The notes under the pieces are model-generated. The model searched no databases and had not been told where the DNA came from. It saw nothing but the letters and a program-made list of their open reading frames with translations. The position numbers were made by a program, and so were the translations under genes. A stretch of DNA of 64,000 bases from Pontibaca methylaminivorans (GTDB lineage: Bacteria; Pseudomonadota; Alphaproteobacteria; Rhodobacterales; Rhodobacteraceae): contig NZ_FTPS01000001.1 in the NCBI RefSeq assembly GCF_900156525.1, positions 992,001-1,056,000 on the forward strand, read 5' to 3'. The first letter of the stretch is position 1. Every line of letters starts with the position of its first letter. Below, piece after piece: positions 20,192 to 30,943 of the stretch.

Positions 20192-20205
20192 TTAACAAAA
20201 GTCAA
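20192..20205 (-). promoter_or_regulatory. NNR/FNR-type box upstream of norC
   Basis: Read toward norC this is TTGACTTTTGTTAA, an inverted repeat with two 5-base half sites 4 bases apart and one mismatch to a perfect palindrome. Its centre is about 71 bp upstream of the norC ATG, so activation from -41.5 would give a leader of about 30 bases. This is the class of site used by Nnr/Dnr/Fnr regulators for nor genes. The likely binder is the regulator encoded at 13383-14096. Confidence 0.8.
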
Positions 20206-20244
20206 GGGAAGCCGCCGAGGCCGGACGGATATTCTTCCGCCGCG

Positions 20245-21453
20245 TCACCTTTGGCGCGGATTTTCACCTCGCACCGTCCGCTCCGGCCGGGTGGTCGCAA
20301 GCACCGGCCCGAGCGACACCGTGAACAGGGCAAAGGCCACGGTCCAGCAGGCGCCGGACAGCAGCATGGCGCCCCATTGCCCGGCGGGCGGCAGCAGCAT
20401 CGCGGCCCAGCGCAGGATCGCCGCCCCCGCGACCAGCCCGTAGGCGGCAGCAACCGGCGCAGGCGCGATCTGCTCGCGCCCGGCATGGCCCAGGATCGTG
20501 CGGCTCATGACCGCAAGCGTCATGCCTCCGATCGCCCCGATCCCGAGGACATGAAGCGCCGCGATCTCGTCGCCCAGCCCGAGCAGCGCCAGCCCCCAGA
20601 GCACGAAACCCGCGCCGAGCATGGTGACACCCATGTGCAGCGCCCAGAGAATCGGCTCGTGCCGGCTGGCGAGGGGACGCCAGAACCAGGACAGCCGCAG
20701 ATGCGCGACCCCCGCCGCGACCGCGAGCGTCCCCAGCACCGAATCAGGCAGAAACAGAAGCTGCCCCGCCGGAAGGGCTGCGACCAGAAACAGCGCGGGG
20801 CGTTCGATCCAGGCCGGGCTGCGCGGCCAGAGCCGGGCACCGGCACCCGTGCGTTTCATGCTGTTGCGGGTGAAACCGGGCGTGAGCCGCCCGCCCAGCA
20901 CCGCGATCAGCGCGCAGAGGCCGAGAATACCGAGCCTCAGCCCGCCAAGGGCGGTGATCGCCACCCCGTTCCACTCAAGATGAACCAGCAGATTCCCGAT
21001 CCAGATCGTGGCGATCGCGGCCAGGAACACCCGGTTCTGGCCCTTGGGCCGACGGATGTCACGGGCGATGATGACCCCGGCCAGCAGCAGCAGAAAGGCA
21101 AGATCCGCAGCCGCCACCAGAACCGGCGACAGCAGCGGCGAGAACCACAGCGAAATCCGCCCGAGCAGCCAGAGCGCGAAGGCAAGCGCAAGAAACCCCT
21201 GCGGCGCGCCCCGCACGAAAGGGGGCGGCGCCATCAGGAGATAACCGCCCAGCGCGGCCACCCCGTAGCCGAACACCATCTCGTGCCCGTGCCAGAGCGG
21301 CGGCAGCGCGATCCCGTTTCCGAAGGCGGCGCTCCCGAGCATCGCCTCCGCAAGATGCAGCTCCCAGACCAGCATGGCGAAAGTGCCGAACAGGCCGGCG
21401 GCCAGGAAGAACACGCGATGACCCGCGCCGAACAGGTTCCAGAGCGGCGTCAA
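20245..21453 (-). CDS. nnrS: NnrS-family heme-copper membrane protein
   Basis: A 402-residue polytopic membrane protein (about 12 helices) of the NnrS family, linked to denitrification and to relief of nitrosative stress. The family-typical PLWHGHEMVFGYGVAALGGY segment (near residue 50) and MSRTILGHAGR near residue 310 hold conserved histidines. Its ATG overlaps the nirI stop (ATGA), placing it in the nirI transcript. The 117-bp gap to norC contains the norC box, so nor has its own promoter. Confidence 0.92.
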   Translation of the reverse strand: MTPLWNLFGAGHRVFFLAAGLFGTFAMLVWELHLAEAMLGSAAFGNGIALPPLWHGHEMVFGYGVAALGGYLLMAPPPFVRGAPQGFLALAFALWLLGRISLWFSPLLSPVLVAAADLAFLLLLAGVIIARDIRRPKGQNRVFLAAIATIWIGNLLVHLEWNGVAITALGGLRLGILGLCALIAVLGGRLTPGFTRNSMKRTGAGARLWPRSPAWIERPALFLVAALPAGQLLFLPDSVLGTLAVAAGVAHLRLSWFWRPLASRHEPILWALHMGVTMLGAGFVLWGLALLGLGDEIAALHVLGIGAIGGMTLAVMSRTILGHAGREQIAPAPVAAAYGLVAGAAILRWAAMLLPPAGQWGAMLLSGACWTVAFALFTVSLGPVLATTRPERTVRGENPRQR

Positions 21454-23549
21454 CCTGCCACGCCGGGGGGTGCAGGTGCTGCTGCCGGCGGCTTCTGCGG
21501 GGTGCGGCTGCGGCGGCGACGGATCAGCACGGGGCAGGTGTTGTCGTCAAGCATGATGACCTGACAGCGCAGGCAAAGCACGCATTCGTTCGGGTTGATC
21601 CGCCCGAGCGGGTCGATCGCACCGACCGGGCATCTGGTCTCGCACAGCCGGCATTCGCGCCCGCATTGCGGCCGGCGGCGCAGCCAGTCGAAGATCTTGA
21701 GCTTGGCCGGAATCGCAAGCCCCGCCCCCAGCGGGCAGAGATAGCGGCAGTAGAACCGTTCGATGAACAGCCCGGCGCCGACCAGGATCAGGACGAAAAG
21801 AACGAACGGCCATGCGCGTATCATACGCATGGAAATCGCGGTCTTGAAGGGCTCCGCCTCGGCCAGGACGAGCGCGTCCTTCATCGAATAGAACGACAGG
21901 GCAAGGATGGCCACGAAAAGCGTGTATTTGATGATCCAGAGCCGTTCATGCAGCGGCGCCGGCAGGGCGATCTGGCGCAGTCCGAAACGGCGGGCGAGAA
22001 GGTTGCTCAGTTCCTGCAACGCCCCGAAGGGACAAAGCCAGCCGCAGAACACGCCCCGCCCCCAGAACAGCAGGCCAAGCGCCACGCCCGACCAGAGGGT
22101 GAAGATCACCGGCTCGATCAGAAAGGTCTCCCAGCGGAAATCCGTAAGCAGCGCATGGGCAAAGGCCACCACCTGCACCACCGAAAGCTGTCCGTTGAGC
22201 AGCCAGCCGAGCCAGACCAGCGTGAGCGACAGGAAGGCGATCCGCACCCCCATGTAAAGGCGCGCCCGGCGCACGAGCCATTCCTGCGCCAGCAGGATCA
22301 GGGTGAGCGTGCCCATCATCGCCGCCACCGTGGCGACGGCGAACCATTTGCGCTCCCAGGCCCGGACCCAGAGCGGCTCGGCCTCGGCGGGCGGGGCGAG
22401 GATGAAACCCTCCGGCAGTTCGTAAGGCAGGCGGAAGGTCAGGCCCTGTTCGCCGTCCCCGGTCGGGCGGGTTGCGGTCAGTTCCAGCGTGAAAGGAAGC
22501 GTCGGATCGAAGGCCGCGCCGCCCTCGCCTGCGCCGATCACGAACAGGCTGCGCTCCTTGAGGTCGGGCGCCTGCGGCGCGGCCAGCCGGTCGAGCCGGG
22601 TATAACCCGATTCGGCAAAATGGAAGCGCTCACCCTCCTGCACCAGGGTCAGGCGCTCGAAGACACCGCTTTTGCGCCATTCAAGCCCGCGATGCGACTG
22701 CAGTCCGCGCGAGCCGACAAACAACAGCGCCTCGCCCGGGGCAAGCGCTCCGGCCGCGATGGTATATTCCTGCTGGCCAAGGATATTGCGGCCGATGGTC
22801 GGCGGATCGGCAAGCGCGGCGAAAAGTTCGACGAAGGGCGCATCGCCCTCGGGGATGGGCGGCACCGCATCCGGCATCTGTTCGCGCGCCTGCGACAGCG
22901 TGACCTCGCCGCGCCGGATCGCCCCGGATGCCAGCAGTTCGGGCCAGTCGGCGGATTCATAGCCGACCCGGTCGATCCCCCCGCCCGCCAGCAGCCCGCG
23001 CCCCATGGCAAGCGTGCGCGCGGTGCGCAGGATCGAATCGCGAATCACCCCGGTCGAGACCGTCGCGCGCGAGATCACATCGGGGAGATCCGCTTCGGCG
23101 GCGGAACCTGCCGCCAGATCGACATCGGAAAATCCTCCCACGTAGCGAGCGATGTCGCTGTCCGAAATTCCGAGCGTCAGGATCGGTTCCGAATGCTGCA
23201 TGAGCCGCGCCCCGATGATGCGCGCCTGCGGGTCGATCGCGACCAGCACGTCGAGCGGCTGGCCGGAATAGCCGGTGGAGCGCGAAAGCTCCCAGGTCGA
23301 GGCGATATGGCCGACAAGCTGTCCGCCGCGCTCGACCGACCAGCCGGGCACCGGCCCCTCCTCGCGCATGAGCACCGGCATCGGGCCGGGGCCGAACAGC
23401 GCCTCGGCAATGGCGACGGTCGGCGGGTTGGGCCGGGCCTCTTCCCCGCCCACGAAGCGCAGGTCGCGCGCCGCGAGCGGCAGCGCCGCCAGCACCAGCA
23501 GCGCGGCGGCGAACAGGAGGGCAAGACCGGAAAGGCTGCGGCGTGTCAT
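21450..23549 (-). CDS. nirI: NirI/NosR-type membrane flavo-iron-sulfur protein
   Basis: A 699-residue protein of the NosR/NirI family. A signal peptide (MTRRSLSGLALLFAAALL) leads to a periplasmic FMN-binding domain with the S-x-A-T site ISRATVSTG near residue 190. Transmembrane helices and polyferredoxin motifs follow: FCGWLCPFG, FYCRYLCPLG, and paired Cys clusters CRLCETRCPVG and CVLCLRC. Position divergent from nirS identifies it as NirI, needed for nirS expression or cd1 function, rather than NosR. The ATG at 23549 is chosen because the signal peptide begins there. Confidence 0.92.
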   Translation of the reverse strand: MTRRSLSGLALLFAAALLVLAALPLAARDLRFVGGEEARPNPPTVAIAEALFGPGPMPVLMREEGPVPGWSVERGGQLVGHIASTWELSRSTGYSGQPLDVLVAIDPQARIIGARLMQHSEPILTLGISDSDIARYVGGFSDVDLAAGSAAEADLPDVISRATVSTGVIRDSILRTARTLAMGRGLLAGGGIDRVGYESADWPELLASGAIRRGEVTLSQAREQMPDAVPPIPEGDAPFVELFAALADPPTIGRNILGQQEYTIAAGALAPGEALLFVGSRGLQSHRGLEWRKSGVFERLTLVQEGERFHFAESGYTRLDRLAAPQAPDLKERSLFVIGAGEGGAAFDPTLPFTLELTATRPTGDGEQGLTFRLPYELPEGFILAPPAEAEPLWVRAWERKWFAVATVAAMMGTLTLILLAQEWLVRRARLYMGVRIAFLSLTLVWLGWLLNGQLSVVQVVAFAHALLTDFRWETFLIEPVIFTLWSGVALGLLFWGRGVFCGWLCPFGALQELSNLLARRFGLRQIALPAPLHERLWIIKYTLFVAILALSFYSMKDALVLAEAEPFKTAISMRMIRAWPFVLFVLILVGAGLFIERFYCRYLCPLGAGLAIPAKLKIFDWLRRRPQCGRECRLCETRCPVGAIDPLGRINPNECVLCLRCQVIMLDDNTCPVLIRRRRSRTPQKPPAAAPAPPGVAG

Positions 23550-23585
23550 GGGCCCGATCCTTGGCAGCGGCCGGGGATGGCGGCA

Positions 23586-25473
<1,888 letters not shown>

Positions 25474-25488
25474 CGCAAAGGCACCGGC

Positions 25489-25514
25489 CCCGGAGGCGGC
25501 AGCCCGCCTCCGGG
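25489..25514 (+). other. Strong stem-loop between nirS and nirE
   Basis: An exact 11-bp inverted repeat, CCCGGAGGCGG and CCGCCTCCGGG, separated by the tetraloop CAGC, begins 15 bases after the nirS stop. No T-run follows, so it is not a classical terminator. It could stabilise the 3' end of a nirS message or attenuate transcription into the heme d1 genes. Confidence 0.75.
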
Positions 25515-25568
25515 ACTCCGATCCACCCCGAGTTCATGAAGCCCGAGGGGCCCCGAAGGAGCCAGCAC

Positions 25569-26354
25569 ATGACCCGAGGCAAGGTATATCTGATCGGCGC
25601 CGGCCCCGGCAGTGCCGATCTCATGACGCTGCGCGCGCTGCGCATGCTGAACGCGGCCGAAGCGGTGGTCCATGACCGGCTGGTGTCGCCCGAAATCCTC
25701 GCGCTCGCGCCGCGGGGGGCGCGGATGATCCCGGTCGGAAAGGCGCCGGGACATCACAGCGTTCCGCAGGAGCGCATCAACGAAATCCTTTTCGAACTGG
25801 CCACGCAGGGCCTCGCGGTGGCGCGGCTCAAGGGGGGCGATCCGCTGATCTTCGGCCGCGGCAGCGAAGAGGCCGCCTATCTCGCTGAGCGCGGCATCAC
25901 GGTCGAATACGCGCCCGGCATCACCGCCGCGCAGGGCATGGCCGCCTCCTGCGGCGTGCCGCTCACCCATCGCGGACTGGCCACCGGTGTGCGCTACGTC
26001 ACCGGCCACCGCGCCGCCGACCAGAGCCTGGACCTCGACTGGGACAGCCTCGCCGATCCGGAAACCACGCTCGTGGTCTATATGGGCGCGGCCAATATGC
26101 CTGAAATCGCATTGAAACTGATCCGCGCCGGCATGCCGCCCGACCTGCCGGTGATGGCCGTTGCCTCGGCCACCACACCGCGCGAAAGGCGGCTCCTGTC
26201 CCGCCTCGACCGGATCGGGCTCGATATCCGCGCGACCCCGCTCAAGGCGCCGGTCCTGTTCGTAATCGGCCATGTGGTGTCGCTCCATGCCGAATATGCA
26301 GACGTCTCCGGCGCGGTGCAGCCGGAGGGGATGGCGGCCGTTGCCGGTGAATAG
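25569..26354 (+). CDS. nirE: NirE, S-adenosylmethionine:uroporphyrinogen III methyltransferase
   Basis: A 261-residue SUMT enzyme that methylates uroporphyrinogen III twice to precorrin-2, the first dedicated step towards siroheme and heme d1. The N-terminal motif VYLIGAGPGSADLMTLRA, the VHDRLVSPEIL segment and RLKGGDPLIFGRG (about residue 92) are diagnostic. It is stand-alone, without the CysG dehydrogenase/chelatase part. The ATG at 25569 follows AGGAGCCAGC; the frame continues upstream into the stem-loop. Confidence 0.97.
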   Translation: MTRGKVYLIGAGPGSADLMTLRALRMLNAAEAVVHDRLVSPEILALAPRGARMIPVGKAPGHHSVPQERINEILFELATQGLAVARLKGGDPLIFGRGSEEAAYLAERGITVEYAPGITAAQGMAASCGVPLTHRGLATGVRYVTGHRAADQSLDLDWDSLADPETTLVVYMGAANMPEIALKLIRAGMPPDLPVMAVASATTPRERRLLSRLDRIGLDIRATPLKAPVLFVIGHVVSLHAEYADVSGAVQPEGMAAVAGE

Positions 26355-26655
26355 GCTGCTTGTGATACTGGCGCTGCTTGGCGGCGCGGCCCGGGCGGGA
26401 GAGCCCGTTTCCGATGCGGTCGCGCTGGAACGGCTGGTGCGGCAGGACTGCGGATCCTGCCACGGCCTTACCCTCAAGGGCGGGCTCGGCCCCGACATCC
26501 GGCCGCAGGCGCTCCGGCATTACGACACCGAAACCCTGTCCGAGGTGGTGCTCGACGGCATTCCGGGCACGGCCATGCCGCCCTGGCGCCCGCTGCTTTC
26601 CGAATCCGATGCGGAATGGATCGCCGATTATCTGCTGAACGGAGAACCCGAATGA
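26347..26655 (+). CDS. nirC: NirC, periplasmic c-type cytochrome of the heme d1 cluster
   Basis: A 102-residue monoheme cytochrome. A signal peptide (VNRLLVILALLGGAARA, residues 1-17) is followed by the heme motif CGSCH near residue 36 and a Met ligand in GTAMPPW. The GTG start overlaps the nirE stop by eight bases. NirC can donate electrons to NirS or act in heme d1 maturation. Its stop overlaps nirF (ATGA). Confidence 0.92.
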   Translation: MNRLLVILALLGGAARAGEPVSDAVALERLVRQDCGSCHGLTLKGGLGPDIRPQALRHYDTETLSEVVLDGIPGTAMPPWRPLLSESDAEWIADYLLNGEPE

Positions 26656-27788
26656 AGTTCCTTGCTCTCGCTGCCGCGCTCCTGCTCGCCCCGCCTCTGG
26701 CGGCCGAGCCGACCGGGGCGCTCGGCCTTGTGGTGGAACGCGCGAACGGCTCGCTGCTGGTGGTCGATCAGGGCAAGCGTGCCAGCCTCGGGCGCATCAC
26801 CGGACTTGGCGATCTCTCCCATGCGTCGCTCGTCTATTCGCCCGACCAGCGCTTCGCCTATGTGTTCGGGCGCGACGGCGGGCTCACCAAGGTCGATATC
26901 CTCGCAAGGGAGGTCGTGAACCGCGTGATGCAGGCCGGTAATTCGATCGGCGGGGCCATCTCCGACGATGGCACGCTGGTTGCCGTGTCGAATTACGAAC
27001 CGGGCGGGGTGCGCGTCTTCGATGCCGGCACGCTCGAAATGGTGGCCGACATTCCGGCCGAATCGAAAACCGTGGGCCTTGTGGACATTCCGGGGCGGCG
27101 CTTCGTCTTCAGCCTCTGGGACAAGGGCGAGACATGGATTGCCGATTTCTCCGGCGATGAGCCCGAAATCACCCGCATCCCCGGCATGGGCGAGAACCCC
27201 TATGACGCGCTCGTGACCGCCAACGGGCGTACCTATATCGCCGGGCTGTTCGGTGCCGACCACCTGAGCGCGCTCGACCTCTGGGAGGACGAACCGCAGC
27301 CGCGTGCGATTCTCGACGGCTATGCCGAGGAGCGCGATAAGCTTCCGGTCTACAAGATGCCGCATCTCGAAGGCTGGGCGCTCACCGGCGAGGAATTCGT
27401 GCTCCCCGCGGTCGGCCAGCACGAAGTGCTCTGGGTCGATGCCCGCGACTTCACCGAAACCGGGCGCACGAAAACCCACGGCCAGCCGATCTTTGCCATT
27501 GCCCGCCCCGACGGGCGGCAGGTCTGGGTGAATTTCGCGCCCCCCGACAATGACACGCTGCAGGTGATCGACACGGCCACCAAGGAGGTCATCCACGAAC
27601 TCAAGCCTGGCCCCGGCGTGCTGCATATGGAATTCACCCCGCGCGGGCATGAGGTCTGGGTTTCGGTGCGCGATGCCGGCAAGGTGGTGGTCTATGACAC
27701 CCAGACCCTGGAACCCCTGCGCGAAATCGAGGCCGACAACCCCTCGGGCATCTTCTTTACCGCCCGCGCGCACCGGCTGGGGCTCTGA
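26652..27788 (+). CDS. nirF: NirF, heme d1 biosynthesis propeller protein
   Basis: A 378-residue protein related to the d1 propeller of NirS. A cleavable signal peptide (MKFLALAAALLLAPPLAAE) indicates periplasmic location, without a lipobox cysteine. Repeated blade motifs are seen (GALGLVVERANGSLLVVD, RFAYVFGRDGGLTKVD). NirF acts late in heme d1 synthesis, before NirN. It is coupled to nirC upstream and separated by three bases from nirDL. Confidence 0.95.
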   Translation: MKFLALAAALLLAPPLAAEPTGALGLVVERANGSLLVVDQGKRASLGRITGLGDLSHASLVYSPDQRFAYVFGRDGGLTKVDILAREVVNRVMQAGNSIGGAISDDGTLVAVSNYEPGGVRVFDAGTLEMVADIPAESKTVGLVDIPGRRFVFSLWDKGETWIADFSGDEPEITRIPGMGENPYDALVTANGRTYIAGLFGADHLSALDLWEDEPQPRAILDGYAEERDKLPVYKMPHLEGWALTGEEFVLPAVGQHEVLWVDARDFTETGRTKTHGQPIFAIARPDGRQVWVNFAPPDNDTLQVIDTATKEVIHELKPGPGVLHMEFTPRGHEVWVSVRDAGKVVVYDTQTLEPLREIEADNPSGIFFTARAHRLGL

Positions 27789-27791
27789 GCG

Positions 27792-28787
27792 ATGGAACGG
27801 ATCTCCGACCCCCTCGCACAGGCGCTTCTGGACGACTGGCAGCGCGATTTCCCGCTGGTGGCCCGGCCCTTCGCCCATATGGCGGAGCGGCTTGGCGTGA
27901 CCGAATCCGAGGTGATCGCCGGGCTCGGGCGGCAGATGGGCGCGGGGCGCATTTCGCGCATCGGCGCCACATGCGCCCCGAATACCGTCTCGGCCAGCAC
28001 CCTCGCCGCGATCGCCGCGCCCGATGATCGCATCGAAGAGGTCGCGGCGGTCATCGGGGCCGAGCCGGGCGTGAACCACTCCTACCTGCGCGAGCACGAC
28101 TGGAATCTCTGGTTCGTCGCCACCGGCCCCGATCGCGCCCATGTCGATGCGGCCCTTGCCCGTATCGGGCACCGCACCGGGCTCCGGGTGCTCGATCTGC
28201 GCCTTGTGCGCCCGTTCAACGTCGATCTCGGCTTTGCCCTGCGTTCGGGCGGAGAAAGCGCCCGGCCGGCACGCGGCCCGGTCGATCGCAGCGCATTCCG
28301 TGATTCGGATCGCCCGCTTCTGCAGGCGCTGCTGCGGGGGCTCGAACTTGTGCCGCGTCCCTGGCTTGCCCTGGCCGGTCTGCTCGGCTGCGCGGAGGAA
28401 GAGGTGCTCGCCCGCACCGCCACGCTCGTGCGCGCCGGAATCATCGCCCGGCTCGGGGTGATCGTGCGCCACCGCGCGCTCGGCTGGCGGGCGAATGCCA
28501 TGGTGGTCTGGGACATGTCGCATGAGGCGATCACCACCGCCGGCCCGCTGCTGGCGCGGCAGCCCGGCATCACGCTCTGTTACGAGCGCACGACCGTAGC
28601 CGGGTTCTGGCCTTACCGGCTTTATTCCATGATCCATGCGCGCAGCCGCCCGGATGCCATGGCCGTGCTCGACCGGGTCTGCGCCCTGCCTGAATTCGGC
28701 GACATTCCGCATGTGCCGCTGTTTTCGCTGCGCTGTTTCAAACAGACCGGCGCCACGGTGCTTGCCTCGCAAAAGGAAACCGCATGA
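27792..28787 (+). CDS. nirDL: NirDL, fused siroheme decarboxylase subunits
   Basis: A 331-residue protein made of two Lrp/AsnC-like units: helix-turn-helix plus beta-alpha-beta in residues 1-150 (DPLAQALLDDWQRDFPLVARPF) and again in 180-331 (DRPLLQALLRGLELVPRPW). It is a fusion of NirD and NirL, as in Paracoccus. With NirG and NirH it removes the two C12/C18 acetate carboxyls of siroheme to give didecarboxysiroheme. It is an enzyme despite the regulator-like fold. Its stop overlaps nirG. Confidence 0.93.
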   Translation: MERISDPLAQALLDDWQRDFPLVARPFAHMAERLGVTESEVIAGLGRQMGAGRISRIGATCAPNTVSASTLAAIAAPDDRIEEVAAVIGAEPGVNHSYLREHDWNLWFVATGPDRAHVDAALARIGHRTGLRVLDLRLVRPFNVDLGFALRSGGESARPARGPVDRSAFRDSDRPLLQALLRGLELVPRPWLALAGLLGCAEEEVLARTATLVRAGIIARLGVIVRHRALGWRANAMVVWDMSHEAITTAGPLLARQPGITLCYERTTVAGFWPYRLYSMIHARSRPDAMAVLDRVCALPEFGDIPHVPLFSLRCFKQTGATVLASQKETA

Positions 28788-29233
28788 TGCTCGATTCCAC
28801 CGACCGCGCCATCCTGAACCGCCTGCAGGACGGATTCCCCATTGCGGCCGAACCCTTTGCCGAGGTCGCCCGCGAACTCGGCATCGCCGAAGCCGACCTG
28901 ATCGCGCGCCTTCAGGCGATGAAGGACGCCGGCGTGATCACCCGGTTCGGCCCGTTCCTTGATGCGGCGGCCATGGGCGGGGCCTTCTGTCTGTGTGCCA
29001 TGGCGGTGCCCGAGGCCGATTTCGACCGGGTGGCGGAGATCGTGAACGCCCGCGCGGAGGTTGCACATAATTACCGCCGCAGCCACGCGCTCAACATGTG
29101 GTTCGTGCTCGCGACCGAGACCGAGCCCGAGATCGCCCGCGTCGCCGCCGAACTGACGCAGGCCAGCGGCCACGAGGTGCTCTGCTTTCCGAAACTGCAG
29201 GAATTCTTTGTCGGCTTCCGGGTGGCGGCATGA
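28784..29233 (+). CDS. nirG: NirG, siroheme decarboxylase subunit (Lrp/AsnC-like)
   Basis: A 149-residue single-unit relative of NirDL, beginning DSTDRAILNRLQDGFPIAAEPFAEVA and ending with the beta-alpha-beta region. The conserved His-rich stretch NYRRSHALNMWFVLAT near residue 95 resembles the siroheme-binding region of the family. Order between nirDL and nirH, with ATGA overlaps on both sides, decides the G assignment. Sequence alone would not separate it reliably from nirH. Confidence 0.9.
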   Translation: MMLDSTDRAILNRLQDGFPIAAEPFAEVARELGIAEADLIARLQAMKDAGVITRFGPFLDAAAMGGAFCLCAMAVPEADFDRVAEIVNARAEVAHNYRRSHALNMWFVLATETEPEIARVAAELTQASGHEVLCFPKLQEFFVGFRVAA

Positions 29234-29718
29234 GGGTCGACGCAACCGATCGGCGCATCATCAAGGCAACGCAGGCCGGCCTGCCGCTGGCGCCGCGCCC
29301 CTATGCGGCGGTCGCCGCCCGGCTCGGCATGGAGGAGGCAGAACTGCACGAACGCCTGCGCGCGCTCAAGGCGCGCGGCGTGATCCGGCGCATCGCGGTT
29401 GCGCCCAATCACTACCGGCTAGGTCTTGTCGCGAACGGTATGTCGGTCTGGGACGTGGACGACCAGCGCATCACGGAGCTCGGGCAGCGGATCGGTGCGC
29501 TTGATTTCGTCAGCCACTGCTATGAACGCCCGCGCGCCCTGCCGCACTGGCCCTACAACCTGTTCGCGATGCTGCACGGCACGACCCGCGAGGAGGTCGA
29601 GGCCCTGCGTGGCGAAGTCGCGGCGATTCTGGGCGACGCCTGCCGCGGCAACGACATTCTTTATTCGACCGAGATCCTGAAAAAGACCGGGCTGCGCCTG
29701 CGGCCCGAGAAAGGATGA
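29230..29718 (+). CDS. nirH: NirH, siroheme decarboxylase subunit (Lrp/AsnC-like)
   Basis: A 162-residue paralogue of NirG. It starts [17 protein letters not shown] with a helix-turn-helix-like segment and has [22 protein letters not shown] near residue 100, the conserved region of the L/H type. It is a subunit of the heme d1 siroheme decarboxylase. The ATG at 29230 overlaps the nirG stop; nirJ follows after four bases. Confidence 0.9.
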   Translation: MRVDATDRRIIKATQAGLPLAPRPYAAVAARLGMEEAELHERLRALKARGVIRRIAVAPNHYRLGLVANGMSVWDVDDQRITELGQRIGALDFVSHCYERPRALPHWPYNLFAMLHGTTREEVEALRGEVAAILGDACRGNDILYSTEILKKTGLRLRPEKG

Positions 29719-29722
29719 ACCG

Positions 29723-30943
29723 ATGTTCCGCCTCTCCGAATACATGGAGCAACTGACGCACCCGACCCCGGTGCGCACACGTCGCGGCAAGGGGCCGGTC
29801 AAGCCGGTGGTGATCTGGAACCTGACGCGCCGCTGCAACCTGCGCTGCCGGCACTGCTACACCGTGTCGTCGGATGTGCATTTTCCCGGCGAACTCAGCC
29901 ACGAACAGGCCATGGCGACGCTCGACGATCTCGGCGCGTTCGGTATCCCGGCGCTGATCCTCTCGGGCGGAGAGCCGCTCGACCGTTTCGACCTGTTCGA
30001 GATCGCGGCCCGCGCCCGGTCCATGGTCCGGATGCTGGCGCTGTCCACCAACGGCACCAAGATCCAGGGTGAAAATGCCGACCGGGTGGCCGAGGCCGGT
30101 TTCGATTACGTCGGCATCTCGATCGACGGGATCGGCGCCACCAATGACTGGTTCCGCGGTGTTGACGGTGCGTTCAACGACGCGTTGCGGGGCGTACGCG
30201 AATGCAAGGCACGCGGCATCAAGGTCGGGCTGCGCTTTACCGTAACGCGCGACAATCACGCGCAACTCCCGGATCTGATCCGGCTTTGCGACGACGAGGG
30301 AGTGGACAAATTCTATCTTTCGCACCTGGTCTATGCCGGGCGCGGCGACAAGCACCGCGGCGAAGACAGCGAACATGATCACACCCGCGCCGCGCTCGAC
30401 CTGCTGATTGCCCGCGCCTGGGACAGCGCGCGCGGCGCCGCGCGGCGCCTCGACATCGTGACCGGCAACAACGACGCCGATGCGGTCTATTTCCTGCGCT
30501 GGGCCGAGCGGAATTTCGACGCCGCCCGCGTTGCCCATCTGCGCGACCATCTGGAGGCATGGGGCGGCAATTCATCGGGGCTGGGCGTGGCCAATATCGA
30601 CACGCAGGGCAATGTGCATCCCGACACCTACTGGTCCGACTATACCATCGGTTCGGTCAAGGAGACCCCGTTTTCCGCACTGTGGACCGGAAATGACCCG
30701 ATGCTTGCGCAGTTGCGCCGCCGGCCCCGGCCGCTCAAGGGGCGCTGCGGTGCCTGTGCGTTCCAGGCGGTCTGCGGCGGCAATACGCGCATCCGCGCCC
30801 TGCAACTGACCGGCGACCCCTGGGCCGAAGACCCGGCCTGTTACCTCGACAACGACGAAATCGGCATCGACGAGGCGGGCGAACGCCTGACGGTCACGCC
30901 CTTCCGCGGGAAATCCCATGATCCGGCCCATCGCTTTTTCTAG
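29723..30943 (+). CDS. nirJ: NirJ, radical SAM enzyme of heme d1 synthesis
   Basis: A 406-residue iron-sulfur enzyme. The radical SAM cluster motif CNLRCRHC has its cysteines at residues 38, 42 and 45, followed by the SAM-binding [10 protein letters not shown]-terminal cysteine-rich segment ([12 protein letters not shown]) probably binds a second cluster. NirJ removes the two propionate chains of didecarboxysiroheme, leaving the positions that become oxo groups. Its 3' end overlaps nirN by 26 bases. Confidence 0.96.
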   Translation: MFRLSEYMEQLTHPTPVRTRRGKGPVKPVVIWNLTRRCNLRCRHCYTVSSDVHFPGELSHEQAMATLDDLGAFGIPALILSGGEPLDRFDLFEIAARARSMVRMLALSTNGTKIQGENADRVAEAGFDYVGISIDGIGATNDWFRGVDGAFNDALRGVRECKARGIKVGLRFTVTRDNHAQLPDLIRLCDDEGVDKFYLSHLVYAGRGDKHRGEDSEHDHTRAALDLLIARAWDSARGAARRLDIVTGNNDADAVYFLRWAERNFDAARVAHLRDHLEAWGGNSSGLGVANIDTQGNVHPDTYWSDYTIGSVKETPFSALWTGNDPMLAQLRRRPRPLKGRCGACAFQAVCGGNTRIRALQLTGDPWAEDPACYLDNDEIGIDEAGERLTVTPFRGKSHDPAHRFF

